Of a stretch of 35,295 nucleotides of DNA, positions 1 through 10,662 are shown piece after piece (position 1 is the first letter of the stretch; each line of letters starts with the position of its first letter). The stretch covers positions 1 to 35,295 of the forward strand of contig CALEDV010000042.1 in assembly GCA_937949555.1 (NCBI GenBank), read 5' to 3'. The stretch is from an uncultured bacterium. Its GTDB lineage: Bacteria; Nitrospirota; Thermodesulfovibrionia; Thermodesulfovibrionales; Dissulfurispiraceae. A program made the translations under genes and the position numbers. The notes beneath the pieces are model-generated. The model did not search any database. It saw only the letters and a list, made by a program, of their open reading frames with translations, and was not told the DNA's origin.

Positions 1-514
1 GTGAAAAATAAAACAATTGCCTTTTGCCCTTATGGTTTTATAACCCTAAAATAAACAGTTGGCCATTGAATCTAATCACCTTGTGCCAGCATTGGCATTG
101 AATCTTCTCAACTCTTCGCTTCACCCATTTGGTGAGTCATCCTTGCCCTGTTTTTTTTAGAGTATCATAGGCTTTGTTATATTTGTATTGCTTATCTGGT
201 TTTTTGAGGGTGTTCTAACAGACGAGACGCCTATCCTACAGGAAACTCCCGTCCTATCGGTGGTCTTCTGTTTTTCATGAAACCTTTGAGACTATCCTTA
301 TTATAAAGGCCCTTTTGCCTGTGATTACAACTAAGAATCATTTGCCTTTATTATCCCCAAAAAAGTGATAATCTCATTAGTTTATCCATGAGAAAAAAAG
401 AGGGGTTTTAGTCAATATAGTGTGAGAGGTGACACCCCACTGCCCTGCTGGTCTAATAAAGCCTTACAGAAGTATTCTGTTGCTTGATAGAAAATCCTTA
501 TAGGCAATCGAGGG
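1..514. other. Gene-free stretch at the window edge
   Basis: I see no open reading frame of useful length on either strand and no tRNA or rRNA. The stretch is AT-rich. It contains a twice-occurring short phrase (GGC(C)ATTGAATCT near 61-73 and 95-106), a degenerate palindromic repeat near 215-262 and a 6-bp hairpin TCTCAT/ATGAGA at 372-393. On the minus strand that hairpin lies downstream of the kinase gene and could take part in its termination, but no clean hairpin-plus-T-run terminator is visible. Confidence 0.6.
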
Positions 515-1792
515 CTATAACTCAATGTTTGCCTTAGATAACCGCTCAATAATCTTTCTCAGAAAGATCTTGTGAAATCTCAACTGACAGGATGAAGAGG
601 ACTGCTCAATAGCTGAGTTATTGACCTCCAGGAGCCTGAGGTCTGTTTGTGCCTTTATAGTTGCCGAATTCTTTGAACGAGATAGAAAGCCCATCTCTCC
701 AAAACAATCATCTTTTTTAATAGCGCCAATGGTCTTGTTACCCTTTATCATAGCTGCCTCTCCAGAGATAATTATATAAAAGGTCTCTTCCAGAGCCCCT
801 TCAGTAATTATCTCGGCCCCGCTTTTGAATTCCCTCACTGTAACTGCCCCAAGGATCTCCCATATCTCCGAATCAATAAAGTCTCTAAAAAACCTCATGC
901 CCCTTAATAGATTAAACTTCTCAGACCGGTCGATGTCCTCTTCCTCTGGCCTCAGATTATTAAAGGCAAGAGAAAGGGCTGTATAAAACTCTTGGGCAGT
1001 ACGGTAACGGGAAGACTTCCTCTTATGCATCGCCTTCTTGACTATTGTCTCTAGTTCAATTGGAATATCGCTACGATAAACACTCAAGGGTGGAGGCTCA
1101 GAATATAAGACCTTCCTGACAACCCCAGAAAACTTCTCTGCATGGAAGGGAGATCTACCAGTAATTAATTCATACATAACCACCCCTAAGGAGAAGATAT
1201 CTGTCTGATTATCCAGAGGCTCTTCTTTGATCTGTTCAGGAGACATATAGGCCGGCGAGCCAATCAGTTCAGCAGGTTGTGTGGTCTCTGACCTCGTGAT
1301 CTGGGCTATGCCAAAATCTGAGAGTTTTACATCACCATCATCGGTCAACAGTATATTTGAGGGCTTTATATCCCTGTGTATCACCGACATCCTATGGGCA
1401 TAATCAAGGGCCTTACAACACTTGAAGATTATCTGGACAATCTTTTCAATAGACAGGAGGTTAGAAAAGGAACAATGGTCCTTTAGTGTCCTTCCACCTT
1501 TTATGTACTCTATAACCATGTAATAACGGTTATTCTCAACACCCGCATCATAGACCTTTAATATGTTTGGATGGTTTAACATGCCTGCTATGCGTGCTTC
1601 ATTAAAAAACATCTTCTCGTACTTTGCAGGACTATCAACATTAACAGGCACAGCTACCTTAATGGCAACCTCTATGCCCTTAAACTTGTCATAGGCAAGA
1701 TAGACTTCAGACATGCCTCCTTTGCCAAGGAGCTTCCTTATCTCATACTGGGCAATGCTCTTAATGTCCTCTGTATTGAGGGATAGACGCAT
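515..1792 (-). CDS. Ser/Thr protein kinase with C-terminal cNMP-binding-like domain
   Basis: This is a Hanks-type kinase of 425 aa with no membrane segment, so probably cytoplasmic. The kinase domain spans about residues 16-280. It has the glycine loop GKGGMSEVY (23-31), Lys45 in VAIK, the catalytic HRDIKPSN (139-146), DFG at 159-161 and an APE-like SPEQ near 184. All catalytic residues are present, so it should be active. Residues about 298-420 form a cyclic-nucleotide-binding fold with FGEMGFL (364-370). The Arg that normally binds the phosphate in the RxA signature is Asn375 here, so ligand binding is doubtful. It is the last gene of a run with a double-FHA protein 6 bp upstream and a PP2C phosphatase before that, the expected writer, reader and eraser of phospho-threonine signalling. 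The substrate is unknown. Confidence 0.9.
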   Translation of the reverse strand: MRLSLNTEDIKSIAQYEIRKLLGKGGMSEVYLAYDKFKGIEVAIKVAVPVNVDSPAKYEKMFFNEARIAGMLNHPNILKVYDAGVENNRYYMVIEYIKGGRTLKDHCSFSNLLSIEKIVQIIFKCCKALDYAHRMSVIHRDIKPSNILLTDDGDVKLSDFGIAQITRSETTQPAELIGSPAYMSPEQIKEEPLDNQTDIFSLGVVMYELITGRSPFHAEKFSGVVRKVLYSEPPPLSVYRSDIPIELETIVKKAMHKRKSSRYRTAQEFYTALSLAFNNLRPEEEDIDRSEKFNLLRGMRFFRDFIDSEIWEILGAVTVREFKSGAEIITEGALEETFYIIISGEAAMIKGNKTIGAIKKDDCFGEMGFLSRSKNSATIKAQTDLRLLEVNNSAIEQSSSSCQLRFHKIFLRKIIERLSKANIEL

Positions 1793-1798
1793 TAAGGG

Positions 1799-2524
1799 CT
1801 ATTCCTTTATGAAAAACTGGAGTTTCAAGCCCGCTATCTCCACTATGTCACCATCCCTGAGGTCTGTCCTCTCAGAGATAGTTTCATTGTTAACCTTAAT
1901 GGGTTTTTTGCTCGCAGGACTTATAAAGTAACCATCCTTCCTGCGATTGACAATAGCTGCTACCTTTGGCTTGAAAAACCCCCTCAACTGTATCTCAGAG
2001 CCTTCTTCCTTACCTATCCTTGAAACACGGTCCTTGAGTATATACTCGGGTTTATCAGAGGACCCCTCAATAACGATAAACCCTCCCAAGGGTTCCTTTC
2101 CCTGAGATAATCCTGTGGGTGATGCAGAGGGAGTCGCAGTACCTTGATTTAAATATCTCTGTTGCACCTCTGGGGAGATGACCAACGTCTCATCCATTGA
2201 TTGTGCCTTTACGGGCTGGGGCGCACTACCTGCTGCCTCAGGTATGTCAAAGAGGATTATGTGTTTTCCTATATTAACCACATCTCCATTTCGCAGTTGG
2301 TGTTTGATGATCTTTACCCCATTGACAAAGGTCCCATTGAGACTATTTGTGTCTTCTATAAATATTGTGTCCTTGCCAACCAGTATCTTGGCATGATATC
2401 CCGATACAGCAAGGTTATCAATCTTTATATCTGTATCAGGTTTTCTACCTATAGTAAGTATCTCTTTGTCAAGTGGATATTCCTTAAGGACACTATCTTG
2501 AAACTTGAGCATTGCCTTTGCCAT
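1799..2524 (-). CDS. Double FHA-domain protein
   Basis: This 241-aa soluble protein has two FHA folds joined by a Pro/Ser/Gln-rich linker. The N-terminal one (about 5-95) is canonical, with Arg27 in IGR, Ser41 and His44 in SGYHA and Asn63 in NSLNGT. These residues bind phospho-threonine in this family. The second (about 145-241) keeps the IGKEEGSEIQL outline but lacks the Ser/His pair and the NG turn, so it is probably structural or has changed ligand. The start ATG has a GGAGGG about 7 nt upstream. It lies between the PP2C phosphatase and the kinase, so it probably reads out phosphorylation by the adjacent kinase. Confidence 0.88.
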   Translation of the reverse strand: MAKAMLKFQDSVLKEYPLDKEILTIGRKPDTDIKIDNLAVSGYHAKILVGKDTIFIEDTNSLNGTFVNGVKIIKHQLRNGDVVNIGKHIILFDIPEAAGSAPQPVKAQSMDETLVISPEVQQRYLNQGTATPSASPTGLSQGKEPLGGFIVIEGSSDKPEYILKDRVSRIGKEEGSEIQLRGFFKPKVAAIVNRRKDGYFISPASKKPIKVNNETISERTDLRDGDIVEIAGLKLQFFIKE

Positions 2525-2575
2525 TTTAACCCTCCATCATCCATAGTTTTTTGACTAAATAATAAGGTTTTAAAC

Positions 2576-4747
2576 TCAGTCTTTAGATCTAACATGGGCT
2601 AAGATAACAGTAATGTTGTCATGACCGCCACGCCTGTTTGCCTCTTGCACAAGGGCGCTACAGGCCTTTTCAGGGTCCCTGTAAGACCTCACAATGCTAT
2701 CTATATCCCTTTCAGATACCATTGAATATAGGCCATCCGTACACAGCAGTAGTGTATCTCCCTTTGTGATATTCATCTCATATGTGTCCACCTCTACCTT
2801 TGACTGTATGCCAATAGCCCTTGTGAGTACATGCCTCATCATCTCGGCCTCTTTAGGAGATATACTCCTTAGACCCTTCTCTGTTGCCACAGTGTGGTCC
2901 TCAGAGAGCTGCTCCAATTGCCCACCCCTGATGAGGTATATCCTCGAATCACCCACATGACCTATAATGAGCCTATTATTTTTAATGTAGGCTGCTGTCA
3001 GTGTGGTTGCCATACCCTTGAGTTTTGGGTTTTCCGATGCAGACCTCAATACCTCTTGATTTGCTGCTTCAATAGCCTCCCTTATAATTTCCGATGCAGG
3101 GTGCGATGGATGCGAAGACCCATGGGTCTTGTCCCTAATAAAATCCCTCATTACATCCAGCGCCATCTTGCTTGCAATCTCGCCTGATGCATGACCTCCA
3201 ACGCCATCTGCAACGGCAAGTATCCCAAGAGATTTGTCTATGCAGAAGGAATCCTCGTTCCTCTCCCTGACCTTGCCAATATCAGACTTAGCGCCTATAA
3301 CAAACCTAAGGTCTTGGGTCTCTAATAGATCCATTGCCTTGCCCTCAAGTCCCTCCTGTGCCTCTATCCTGCCTTTTATGAAAAAGACCACAAACAACAA
3401 CAACGCAAGGGTCCATGGGTAAGACACCTTTAATATTATGCCCTGGTAAATAAGCATGTATGCGCAAAATAGTGTCCATAGGGCAGGCATAACCAATGTT
3501 GTGATTAAAAGTGTCATATGTCTTCTCCTTGCGATCAGCATCATCAGAGCTAAAAACAACAAAAATACTAACTCATAGACAAAGGCCTTCTCTGGCCTGC
3601 TTGAATAACTGTTAGATAGAAGACCCTGTATCACGGCACCGTGAACAAATATGGATGAGACCTCTTGCATCCTTGATATCTTGAAGGTTTCGGCATATCT
3701 CGGATTATTTACACCTATCACAACTATCTTATCCCTTACCTTATCCATGGCGATCGATCCAGAGAGGAGTTCCGCAAAGGAGTAATAGGTTAATCCCTTG
3801 GTGAGGTCATAATCTATAAACACCTCAGTGCCTCTGCCAAGTCCTGGATTATCATTTAAATACTGATGGTACACCTTTTCAACGGAGGTCCTTTGCAGCT
3901 TTATGATCGATTGTAGGGCAAGAGATGGAAATAACCTCTCTCTGTAACATATAAATAGTTGGTGCCGCCTCAATATGCCATCAGGATCAGGTTTTATATT
4001 TATATGTCCAAGTCCATAGGCCTTTACAGCAAAGGACTCAAGGGGCGATGCAACAGCTTGGGCCTCAACGAGATTACCCTTACAGCGATAGGGGATTGAG
4101 TTCTGTAACATAAAGGATGGCATATCGTATGCCTTATCCTTCCTATCAAAATAAAACTCTAGGGGCATCAAGAGGTTCTTTGACCCAGATATCTTCTGGA
4201 TAAAGAGGCTGTCAAAGTCTATCCTCTTTTCTGTATCCGATAGCAAGGCAACAAGGATCTTCTGGCTCTCTGCAACTGATGCATTCAACAGGGCATCGCT
4301 GTATCGTCTTTGTTCTGATTTACTCATTTTGAGATATGAAAACAGGTCAATAACCTCTTTCTCCTTCAATACCTGTAGGGGATCCTCCTTAAGGGCCTTC
4401 AGCAACTTACGGATTTCAGATAGGCCCGGGTTTCTGTCCTTCTCTGAATACAGGATATCAAGGGCCACAACCCTTGCGCCCAGGGATTCAATTTTATTAA
4501 CAGCCTCTGCGATCAATGACCTCTGTAAGGGCCACTGATCTGTCTGCTCTATGCCATGGTCATCGATGCCAATGACAACAACCTGACCCGATGATGGTGA
4601 TGGACTCTTAAGGGGTCTTAGAAGGTCATAAAAGTAGATCTCTACAGTCTCAAGGGGTTTAACTCCAAAATAGGACGAAAGTATAACTACAGACAATAAT
4701 ACTAAGGCAATAGCAAGGTCAGACAGGAGATTCTTTTTGAGTCCCAT
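2576..4747 (-). CDS. CHASE2 sensor fused to PP2C-type Ser/Thr phosphatase
   Basis: This 723-aa membrane protein has an N-terminal membrane segment (about 10-30) and an extracytoplasmic CHASE2 domain (about 35-375, with the family's VVVIGIDD and ARVVALDILYSE strands). Three closely spaced membrane helices follow (about 385-465), then a cytoplasmic PP2C phosphatase (481-723). The metal-binding acids are all present: Asp499 in RNED, Asp514 in DGVGG, Asp600 in GDSR, Asp671 in CTDG and Asp710 in GHDN. It should therefore be an active Mn/Mg-dependent phospho-Ser/Thr phosphatase controlled by an unknown external signal. CHASE2 is more familiar on kinases and cyclases. Coupled to PP2C, it makes the eraser, not the writer, the sensory component. 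Only 3 bp separate it from the upstream GH57 gene. Confidence 0.9.
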   Translation of the reverse strand: MGLKKNLLSDLAIALVLLSVVILSSYFGVKPLETVEIYFYDLLRPLKSPSPSSGQVVVIGIDDHGIEQTDQWPLQRSLIAEAVNKIESLGARVVALDILYSEKDRNPGLSEIRKLLKALKEDPLQVLKEKEVIDLFSYLKMSKSEQRRYSDALLNASVAESQKILVALLSDTEKRIDFDSLFIQKISGSKNLLMPLEFYFDRKDKAYDMPSFMLQNSIPYRCKGNLVEAQAVASPLESFAVKAYGLGHINIKPDPDGILRRHQLFICYRERLFPSLALQSIIKLQRTSVEKVYHQYLNDNPGLGRGTEVFIDYDLTKGLTYYSFAELLSGSIAMDKVRDKIVVIGVNNPRYAETFKISRMQEVSSIFVHGAVIQGLLSNSYSSRPEKAFVYELVFLLFLALMMLIARRRHMTLLITTLVMPALWTLFCAYMLIYQGIILKVSYPWTLALLLFVVFFIKGRIEAQEGLEGKAMDLLETQDLRFVIGAKSDIGKVRERNEDSFCIDKSLGILAVADGVGGHASGEIASKMALDVMRDFIRDKTHGSSHPSHPASEIIREAIEAANQEVLRSASENPKLKGMATTLTAAYIKNNRLIIGHVGDSRIYLIRGGQLEQLSEDHTVATEKGLRSISPKEAEMMRHVLTRAIGIQSKVEVDTYEMNITKGDTLLLCTDGLYSMVSERDIDSIVRSYRDPEKACSALVQEANRRGGHDNITVILAHVRSKD

Positions 4748-4750
4748 TGC

Positions 4751-6928
4751 TTACTGCCACATCATCTTTTCATAATCAGGCGACGGGCGGTTAAAGGTGA
4801 TATATCCCCTCCAGGGACAACGCTCTACCTCGTCACCGTTTTTCATGACCTGCACTGAAAACTGTATCTCCTCCCCTACGGCACAACCAATGTCGTCGAA
4901 GTCTATCTGGAGCTCAAAGATATCCTTGGCCGCTACCTTGACTGTATCTTTTTCCATAACCCATTGGTTGTCTTGCATGACCATTACAGAGGCCTTTATG
5001 TGGTCATTATGTATAAAAACAGCGTATTTGAGTTCCTTGGGTTTGATGAGCTTTACCTCTATGAGTAGTTTGTCAGGCGATTTATCAAAGGGATAGAGGG
5101 GGTCAAGGCGTACAAAGAAGGAGGCCTCGTTGAACCCATAGTGCATACCAACGATAAAACCCTCAGACTTGTGCATACTCCCGCCTGATTGCTTGTGATC
5201 CATAAAGGCTGCATCGAGCCACTCATAATAGCTTGTCACAAGACCTTCAATCTTGGGATATATAAAGCCCTTTATCTCGGTCATTGGCGATACGCCCCTG
5301 TCTTCCAACAGTATGGGTACGTATAAGTGTGGAGGAACCTCCTTGCCTATAACCGAGTATACCTTCATCAGTTGCTTTCTATATAATTCGTCAAACTCCT
5401 GGGCAGTGTCAGTGGAGTGTTCGTCACCATACCACCAGTTCCAATCGCTTCCCTCTGCTGCGTATATTGCCTGCCATGCCTCTGAGAGGTCCTTATCCTT
5501 ATTGTCAGCAGCAAATCTCTCAAGGTCCTCTCTGGTTTGTGCAAGATAGTCCCAGGATAGATTATCCTCCTCGTGACCAAGCCAGACACCAAAGTTTGCG
5601 TTTATCCAAGAGCCTGCATGGAGTCTCTGGAGTTTCTCTCCCTTGCCGCGCTGTGAGAGGAATTCAGACATGGTAACCACCCTGAATCTGTCATCATTGC
5701 TCAAGGTCTTGTATAGTAGGCGCAGGAAGTCTTGACCATCGTTTTTGTAGTACTCCCAAGCATTTTCACCATCGAGGATCACAGGCACTACGTAGTCTCT
5801 GTCTCCCGGTAGTATATCCCTAATGTGCGAAAGCCTACCCATAAAATCACCTACTGCTTTGGTGGCATCCCATCCAGAATACACAAAACCTATCTGGTCA
5901 GAGAGCCTGTGATCCCTAAAGAATATGGATACACCCCCATACTCATAAGGCCTATAAAGGGCAGAGGGGTTGTTGAGATTGCCCTGTTGGTCCCTGAATC
6001 CATAACCCAAAGATGCTGCGAGCACCTCCTCATCGGTGGCTATCCACTTTATGCCCTCTTTACCTATTGCCTTTACTACATCTTCACATACCGAACCCTC
6101 AGAGGGCCACATACCTTGGGGTTTCTTGCCAAAGACATTGGTGAAGAATGTAATGCCAGAGCTGATCTGGGCTATGGCATCTTGGGGATATGAAAAGCGT
6201 CTTCGGGGCAACCTGACCTCTGGCATGGCGATCCTGGCATTATTGGTATCCCAGAGCAAAGGCAGTATAGGATGATAATAGGGTGTAACAGATAGCTCTA
6301 CCTGCCCCCTTTGGTAAAAGCTCTTATAAGTAGGTATTATCTGCCTTAGTATCTCAAGGTGCTTGTTTATGACCGCTTTCTTATCATCCTCTGTGAAGCC
6401 TTCTCCCTTTTTGAATAGGCCATTGATGACTGGGTCTTTGTTGACAAACATCGGGTCGATCCACACGAGATTAAACCACACCTGTAGGTCTCTTAGGTCT
6501 GTGTCAGTAAAATACCTGTGTATCCTACCCAGATCCTGTCTTGAATACCTAAGGCCCCTCTTTATGAGCAGTTCATGGTATCTCTTGTAGGGCCTTACCA
6601 TGGTGTCCCAGTTTGCCAGAAAGAAGTTTTCAATAAGGAATATACGCTCCTGTTCAGTGAGTTCTGAGGGTGTCTTGAGGGTAAGTTCCAAGTGCCTGTC
6701 CATCGCCCCTTTGTCGGTATAGGCTATTAGCTGATCAATCAATGAGGGCACTATGTTGAAGGTCTGATGTATCTTTGGGTAGTCCTCAAGCAGGAGCATC
6801 ATGTCAAGGTAGTCCTTTGTCCCGTGTAGCCTAACCCAAGGGAGGCAGAATTGCCCTGTGAAGGGGTCTCTGTATGAGGGTTGGTGCATGTGCCAGAAGA
6901 AGGCTACATATAGGGTCTTAGTGCTCAT
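4751..6928 (-). CDS. Glycoside hydrolase family 57 (amylopullulanase-like)
   Basis: This 725-aa protein has no signal peptide, so it probably acts inside the cell on alpha-glucans such as glycogen. The five GH57 regions can be followed: HMHQP (13-17), the VTPYYHPILPLL segment (214-225), GMWPSE with the probable nucleophile Glu277, and VILDGENAW with the probable acid/base Asp386. The spacing of about 109 residues and the LDGEN signature match the amylopullulanase type, not the short 4-alpha-glucanotransferases. The remaining 300 residues form a C-terminal domain that also contains beta-rich stretches. The start ATG overlaps the stop of ftsB (TAATG), so the two are translationally coupled. Why a glucan hydrolase sits between a cell-division gene and a phospho-signalling set is not clear. 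The exact substrate cannot be read from sequence. Confidence 0.88.
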   Translation of the reverse strand: MSTKTLYVAFFWHMHQPSYRDPFTGQFCLPWVRLHGTKDYLDMMLLLEDYPKIHQTFNIVPSLIDQLIAYTDKGAMDRHLELTLKTPSELTEQERIFLIENFFLANWDTMVRPYKRYHELLIKRGLRYSRQDLGRIHRYFTDTDLRDLQVWFNLVWIDPMFVNKDPVINGLFKKGEGFTEDDKKAVINKHLEILRQIIPTYKSFYQRGQVELSVTPYYHPILPLLWDTNNARIAMPEVRLPRRRFSYPQDAIAQISSGITFFTNVFGKKPQGMWPSEGSVCEDVVKAIGKEGIKWIATDEEVLAASLGYGFRDQQGNLNNPSALYRPYEYGGVSIFFRDHRLSDQIGFVYSGWDATKAVGDFMGRLSHIRDILPGDRDYVVPVILDGENAWEYYKNDGQDFLRLLYKTLSNDDRFRVVTMSEFLSQRGKGEKLQRLHAGSWINANFGVWLGHEEDNLSWDYLAQTREDLERFAADNKDKDLSEAWQAIYAAEGSDWNWWYGDEHSTDTAQEFDELYRKQLMKVYSVIGKEVPPHLYVPILLEDRGVSPMTEIKGFIYPKIEGLVTSYYEWLDAAFMDHKQSGGSMHKSEGFIVGMHYGFNEASFFVRLDPLYPFDKSPDKLLIEVKLIKPKELKYAVFIHNDHIKASVMVMQDNQWVMEKDTVKVAAKDIFELQIDFDDIGCAVGEEIQFSVQVMKNGDEVERCPWRGYITFNRPSPDYEKMMWQ

Positions 6929-7275
6929 TATTCTGAGTGCTGTTGAAACTGGAAAATATATTCGCCTGGTCTGGCAAGACCAAACTCTTCTCGGGCATGC
7001 TTTTCAATGTAGTAGGGGTCTTCTTTTAGTGCCTTGACCTCTGCCTTTATGCGCCTGTTTTCGCTTTCAAGGGTTACGATATCCTTTTGAAGGGTTGCCT
7101 TGGTTTCTTGGAGCTTGCTGTACTTTATAAGTCCCTTGTCTCCAAAAATTATAGCCCCCATTAGGTACATAGACACAAAGACAATAATCAAGAAAAAAAT
7201 GATGTTATTCCTTCGTTTTATCTTCTCTACATGTCGTTTTAAGGTGTAACGCGGCTTCTGCGGGTGACTCTTCAT
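6928..7275 (-). CDS. ftsB: FtsB/DivIC-type cell division protein
   Basis: This small bitopic protein has a basic cytoplasmic N-terminus, one membrane helix (IIFFLIIVFVSMYLMGAII) and a periplasmic coiled coil rich in Glu/Lys heptads. It ends with the YYIEKHAREEFGLARPGE block typical of septum formation initiators. These proteins join FtsL and FtsQ in the divisome. An in-frame TTG at 7305 would add ten residues. I prefer the ATG at 7275 because GGTGGGG lies 5-11 nt upstream of it. Neighbourhood with enolase is a recurrent arrangement in bacteria and supports the call. Length is about 115 aa, normal for the family. Confidence 0.88.
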   Translation of the reverse strand: MKSHPQKPRYTLKRHVEKIKRRNNIIFFLIIVFVSMYLMGAIIFGDKGLIKYSKLQETKATLQKDIVTLESENRRIKAEVKALKEDPYYIEKHAREEFGLARPGEYIFQFQQHSE

Positions 7276-7404
7276 GATTACCCCACCGCTAAGACGCAGA
7301 GACAATAACAGGACAAGGGCATTTTTCTCACGCTATAAACCCTCAGTCAAAACCATTGTCTTTGTAATAGAATTAGTGTTATCAATGACAAGATACCTGA
7401 GTCC

Positions 7405-8712
<1,308 letters not shown>

Positions 8713-8791
8713 TCAGACCTGCAGTATCTTGGTGCTTTAACACCTGTCCTTCAATCTTAGATTGCCCACTGACAACCAATCTTTGCAAAAA

Positions 8792-10183
8792 TTAGTTGTC
8801 CCTTTTCATGCCATGAATCGCCTCGCCATGGACATCCTCAGCAGCCTCCATTATTGCCTCTGAGAGCGTCGGATGGGCATGTATCATCGCCCCAAGCTGC
8901 CTGCTTGTCATGCCTGCCTGCATTGCAGTTGCACCTTCATGGACTAAGTCTGAGGCGTGGGGACCAATAATATGCACCCCAAGTATCTTATCGGAATTGG
9001 TATCAGCAATAATCTTTACCACACCCACAATATCTCCCATAGCATGAGCCTTACCAAGCCCGCGGAACTGGAAAAGTCCAGTTCTGTATTCTATGCCCCT
9101 CTCCTTGCACTGGTGCTCCCTAAGACCAACAGAACCTATCTCTGGGGTTGTGAAGATAGCTGCAGGCACTACAGAATAATCTATGTGCCTTTCAATGCCA
9201 CAGGCATTGTAGGCAGCTATGATCCCCTCCTTTGATGCCACATGGGCAAGTAACATCCCACCAGTCACATCACCTACGGCATAAAGCCCTTCTATATTTG
9301 TCCTCATCTTACTGTCTACTTGTATCTCACCCCTTTTACCCCTTGCAACGCCCAGCTCTTCAAGTCCAAGGTCTTCAGTATTGTAAGCCCTTCCAATGGA
9401 GACAAGGAGCTTTTCAGCAGTGAGTTCACGGCCATCCTCAAGGGTAACATTAACACCAGAGTCTCCTGTATGAGCCTTTGTTGCCTTGACAGAGACAAGT
9501 AGTTTTATCTTCTTTTTCTTTAGTTCCCTTTCAAGGCACTGGGATATCTCCTCGTCCTCAGTAGAAACAGCGCGAGGCATCATCTCGATCATAGTCACAT
9601 CAGCACCTAATTCTTTAAAGATACAAGCAAATTCACAGCCTATTACACCAGCGCCTACAATTAGGATGCCCTTTGGTATTTCAGTTAAAGACAGTGCATC
9701 GGTGCTTGAGAGAATTCTCTTCCCATCAAAGGGGAATATGGGTATTTGGGCAGGTCTTGAACCTGTAGCTATGATTATCTTGTCTGCAGACAGCGTCTCC
9801 TCAGGGCCATCTTTCTTAGATACCAACACTTCTCTTGGTGATTTCAGTGTGCCTCTGCCTTCAACTACGGTAACACCCCATCCTTTGAAAAGTGCCCTTA
9901 TGCCCTTGACCATAGTGGATATCACCTTGTTCTTACGTTCCATTATCTTAGAGAGATTCACTACTATCTCCCCTTTCAATTCAAGTCCATAGTCAGCGAT
10001 GTTCCTTGCCTTATGGAGCATCTCTGAGGAGGCAGTAAGCGCCTTAGTGGGAATACAGCCCCAGTTTAGACATGTGCCGCCAACCTCCTTTTCCTCAACT
10101 ACTGTCACCTGCGCTCCTAATTGTGCAGCCTTTAGGGCAGCCACATATCCTCCCGGACCAGACCCTATAATTAATAATTTCAT
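8792..10183 (-). CDS. lpdA: Dihydrolipoamide dehydrogenase (E3)
   Basis: This flavoprotein disulfide reductase of 463 aa re-oxidises the dihydrolipoyl arm of lipoyl proteins with NAD. It shows the FAD-binding GSGPGGYVAA at the N-terminus, the redox disulfide CLNWGC followed by IPTK, the NAD-binding GAGVIGCEFA, the second FAD motif with LYAVGDVTGG and the C-terminal HAHPTLSE with the catalytic His/Glu pair. Its ATG overlaps the gcvH stop by 4 bp (ATGA), which ties it to the glycine cleavage H protein. It may also serve 2-oxoacid dehydrogenases, but no E1 or E2 genes are in view. Confidence 0.96.
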   Translation of the reverse strand: MKLLIIGSGPGGYVAALKAAQLGAQVTVVEEKEVGGTCLNWGCIPTKALTASSEMLHKARNIADYGLELKGEIVVNLSKIMERKNKVISTMVKGIRALFKGWGVTVVEGRGTLKSPREVLVSKKDGPEETLSADKIIIATGSRPAQIPIFPFDGKRILSSTDALSLTEIPKGILIVGAGVIGCEFACIFKELGADVTMIEMMPRAVSTEDEEISQCLERELKKKKIKLLVSVKATKAHTGDSGVNVTLEDGRELTAEKLLVSIGRAYNTEDLGLEELGVARGKRGEIQVDSKMRTNIEGLYAVGDVTGGMLLAHVASKEGIIAAYNACGIERHIDYSVVPAAIFTTPEIGSVGLREHQCKERGIEYRTGLFQFRGLGKAHAMGDIVGVVKIIADTNSDKILGVHIIGPHASDLVHEGATAMQAGMTSRQLGAMIHAHPTLSEAIMEAAEDVHGEAIHGMKRDN

Positions 10184-10566
10184 TTTGCCTCTTCTTCTAT
10201 ATAAGCCTCGTATTCCTCTACATCCATAAGGTCATTGATTTCAGAAGGGTTGTCCATTTCAACTACCGCAATCCAGCCCTTGCCGTAGGGTTCTTCATTG
10301 ATGATCTCCGGGGTATCGGAGAGCTTTTCATTTATCTCTACCACAGTGCCGCTTACAGGGGCAATTACAGCAGAGGTTGATTTAGTAGATTCTATCTCCG
10401 CCATCTCGGTGTTTGCCTCTACCGTTGAGTCAATCTCCGGCATATCAATGTATACAATATCGCCAAGGGCATCCTGGGCATAATCGGTTATGCCAATAGT
10501 TGCCCTTTTACCAGTCACCTTTGCCCAAGTGTGTTCCTTATGATACTTGAGGTTCTCAGGGTTCAT
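10180..10566 (-). CDS. gcvH: Glycine cleavage system H protein
   Basis: This small lipoyl carrier protein, about 128 aa, shuttles the aminomethyl group between P, T and L proteins of glycine cleavage. The lipoylated lysine lies in the IESTKSTS loop (Lys62 counting from this start). The N-terminal HTWAK and the IGITDYAQDALGDIV segment are typical. A TTG at 10575 is in frame, but AGGAGG would be only 1 nt from it. The same Shine-Dalgarno is well spaced from the ATG at 10566, so I use that. The rest of the glycine cleavage system is not in this window. H proteins can also take part in lipoate relay. Confidence 0.94.
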   Translation of the reverse strand: MNPENLKYHKEHTWAKVTGKRATIGITDYAQDALGDIVYIDMPEIDSTVEANTEMAEIESTKSTSAVIAPVSGTVVEINEKLSDTPEIINEEPYGKGWIAVVEMDNPSEINDLMDVEEYEAYIEEEAK

Positions 10567-10662
10567 TATTTGCAAGCCTCCTTTTTTTGTTTATGTTGAT
10601 GAAAATTCTTACAATACTACCTATTGTTTGTCAAGCATGGCAGAGGACATTAATCCTTTCAC

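Noticed and set aside
2178..2554. Plus-strand ORFs opposite the FHA gene
   Set aside because: They are antisense shadows of a clearly coding minus-strand gene and have no ribosome site or recognisable motif.
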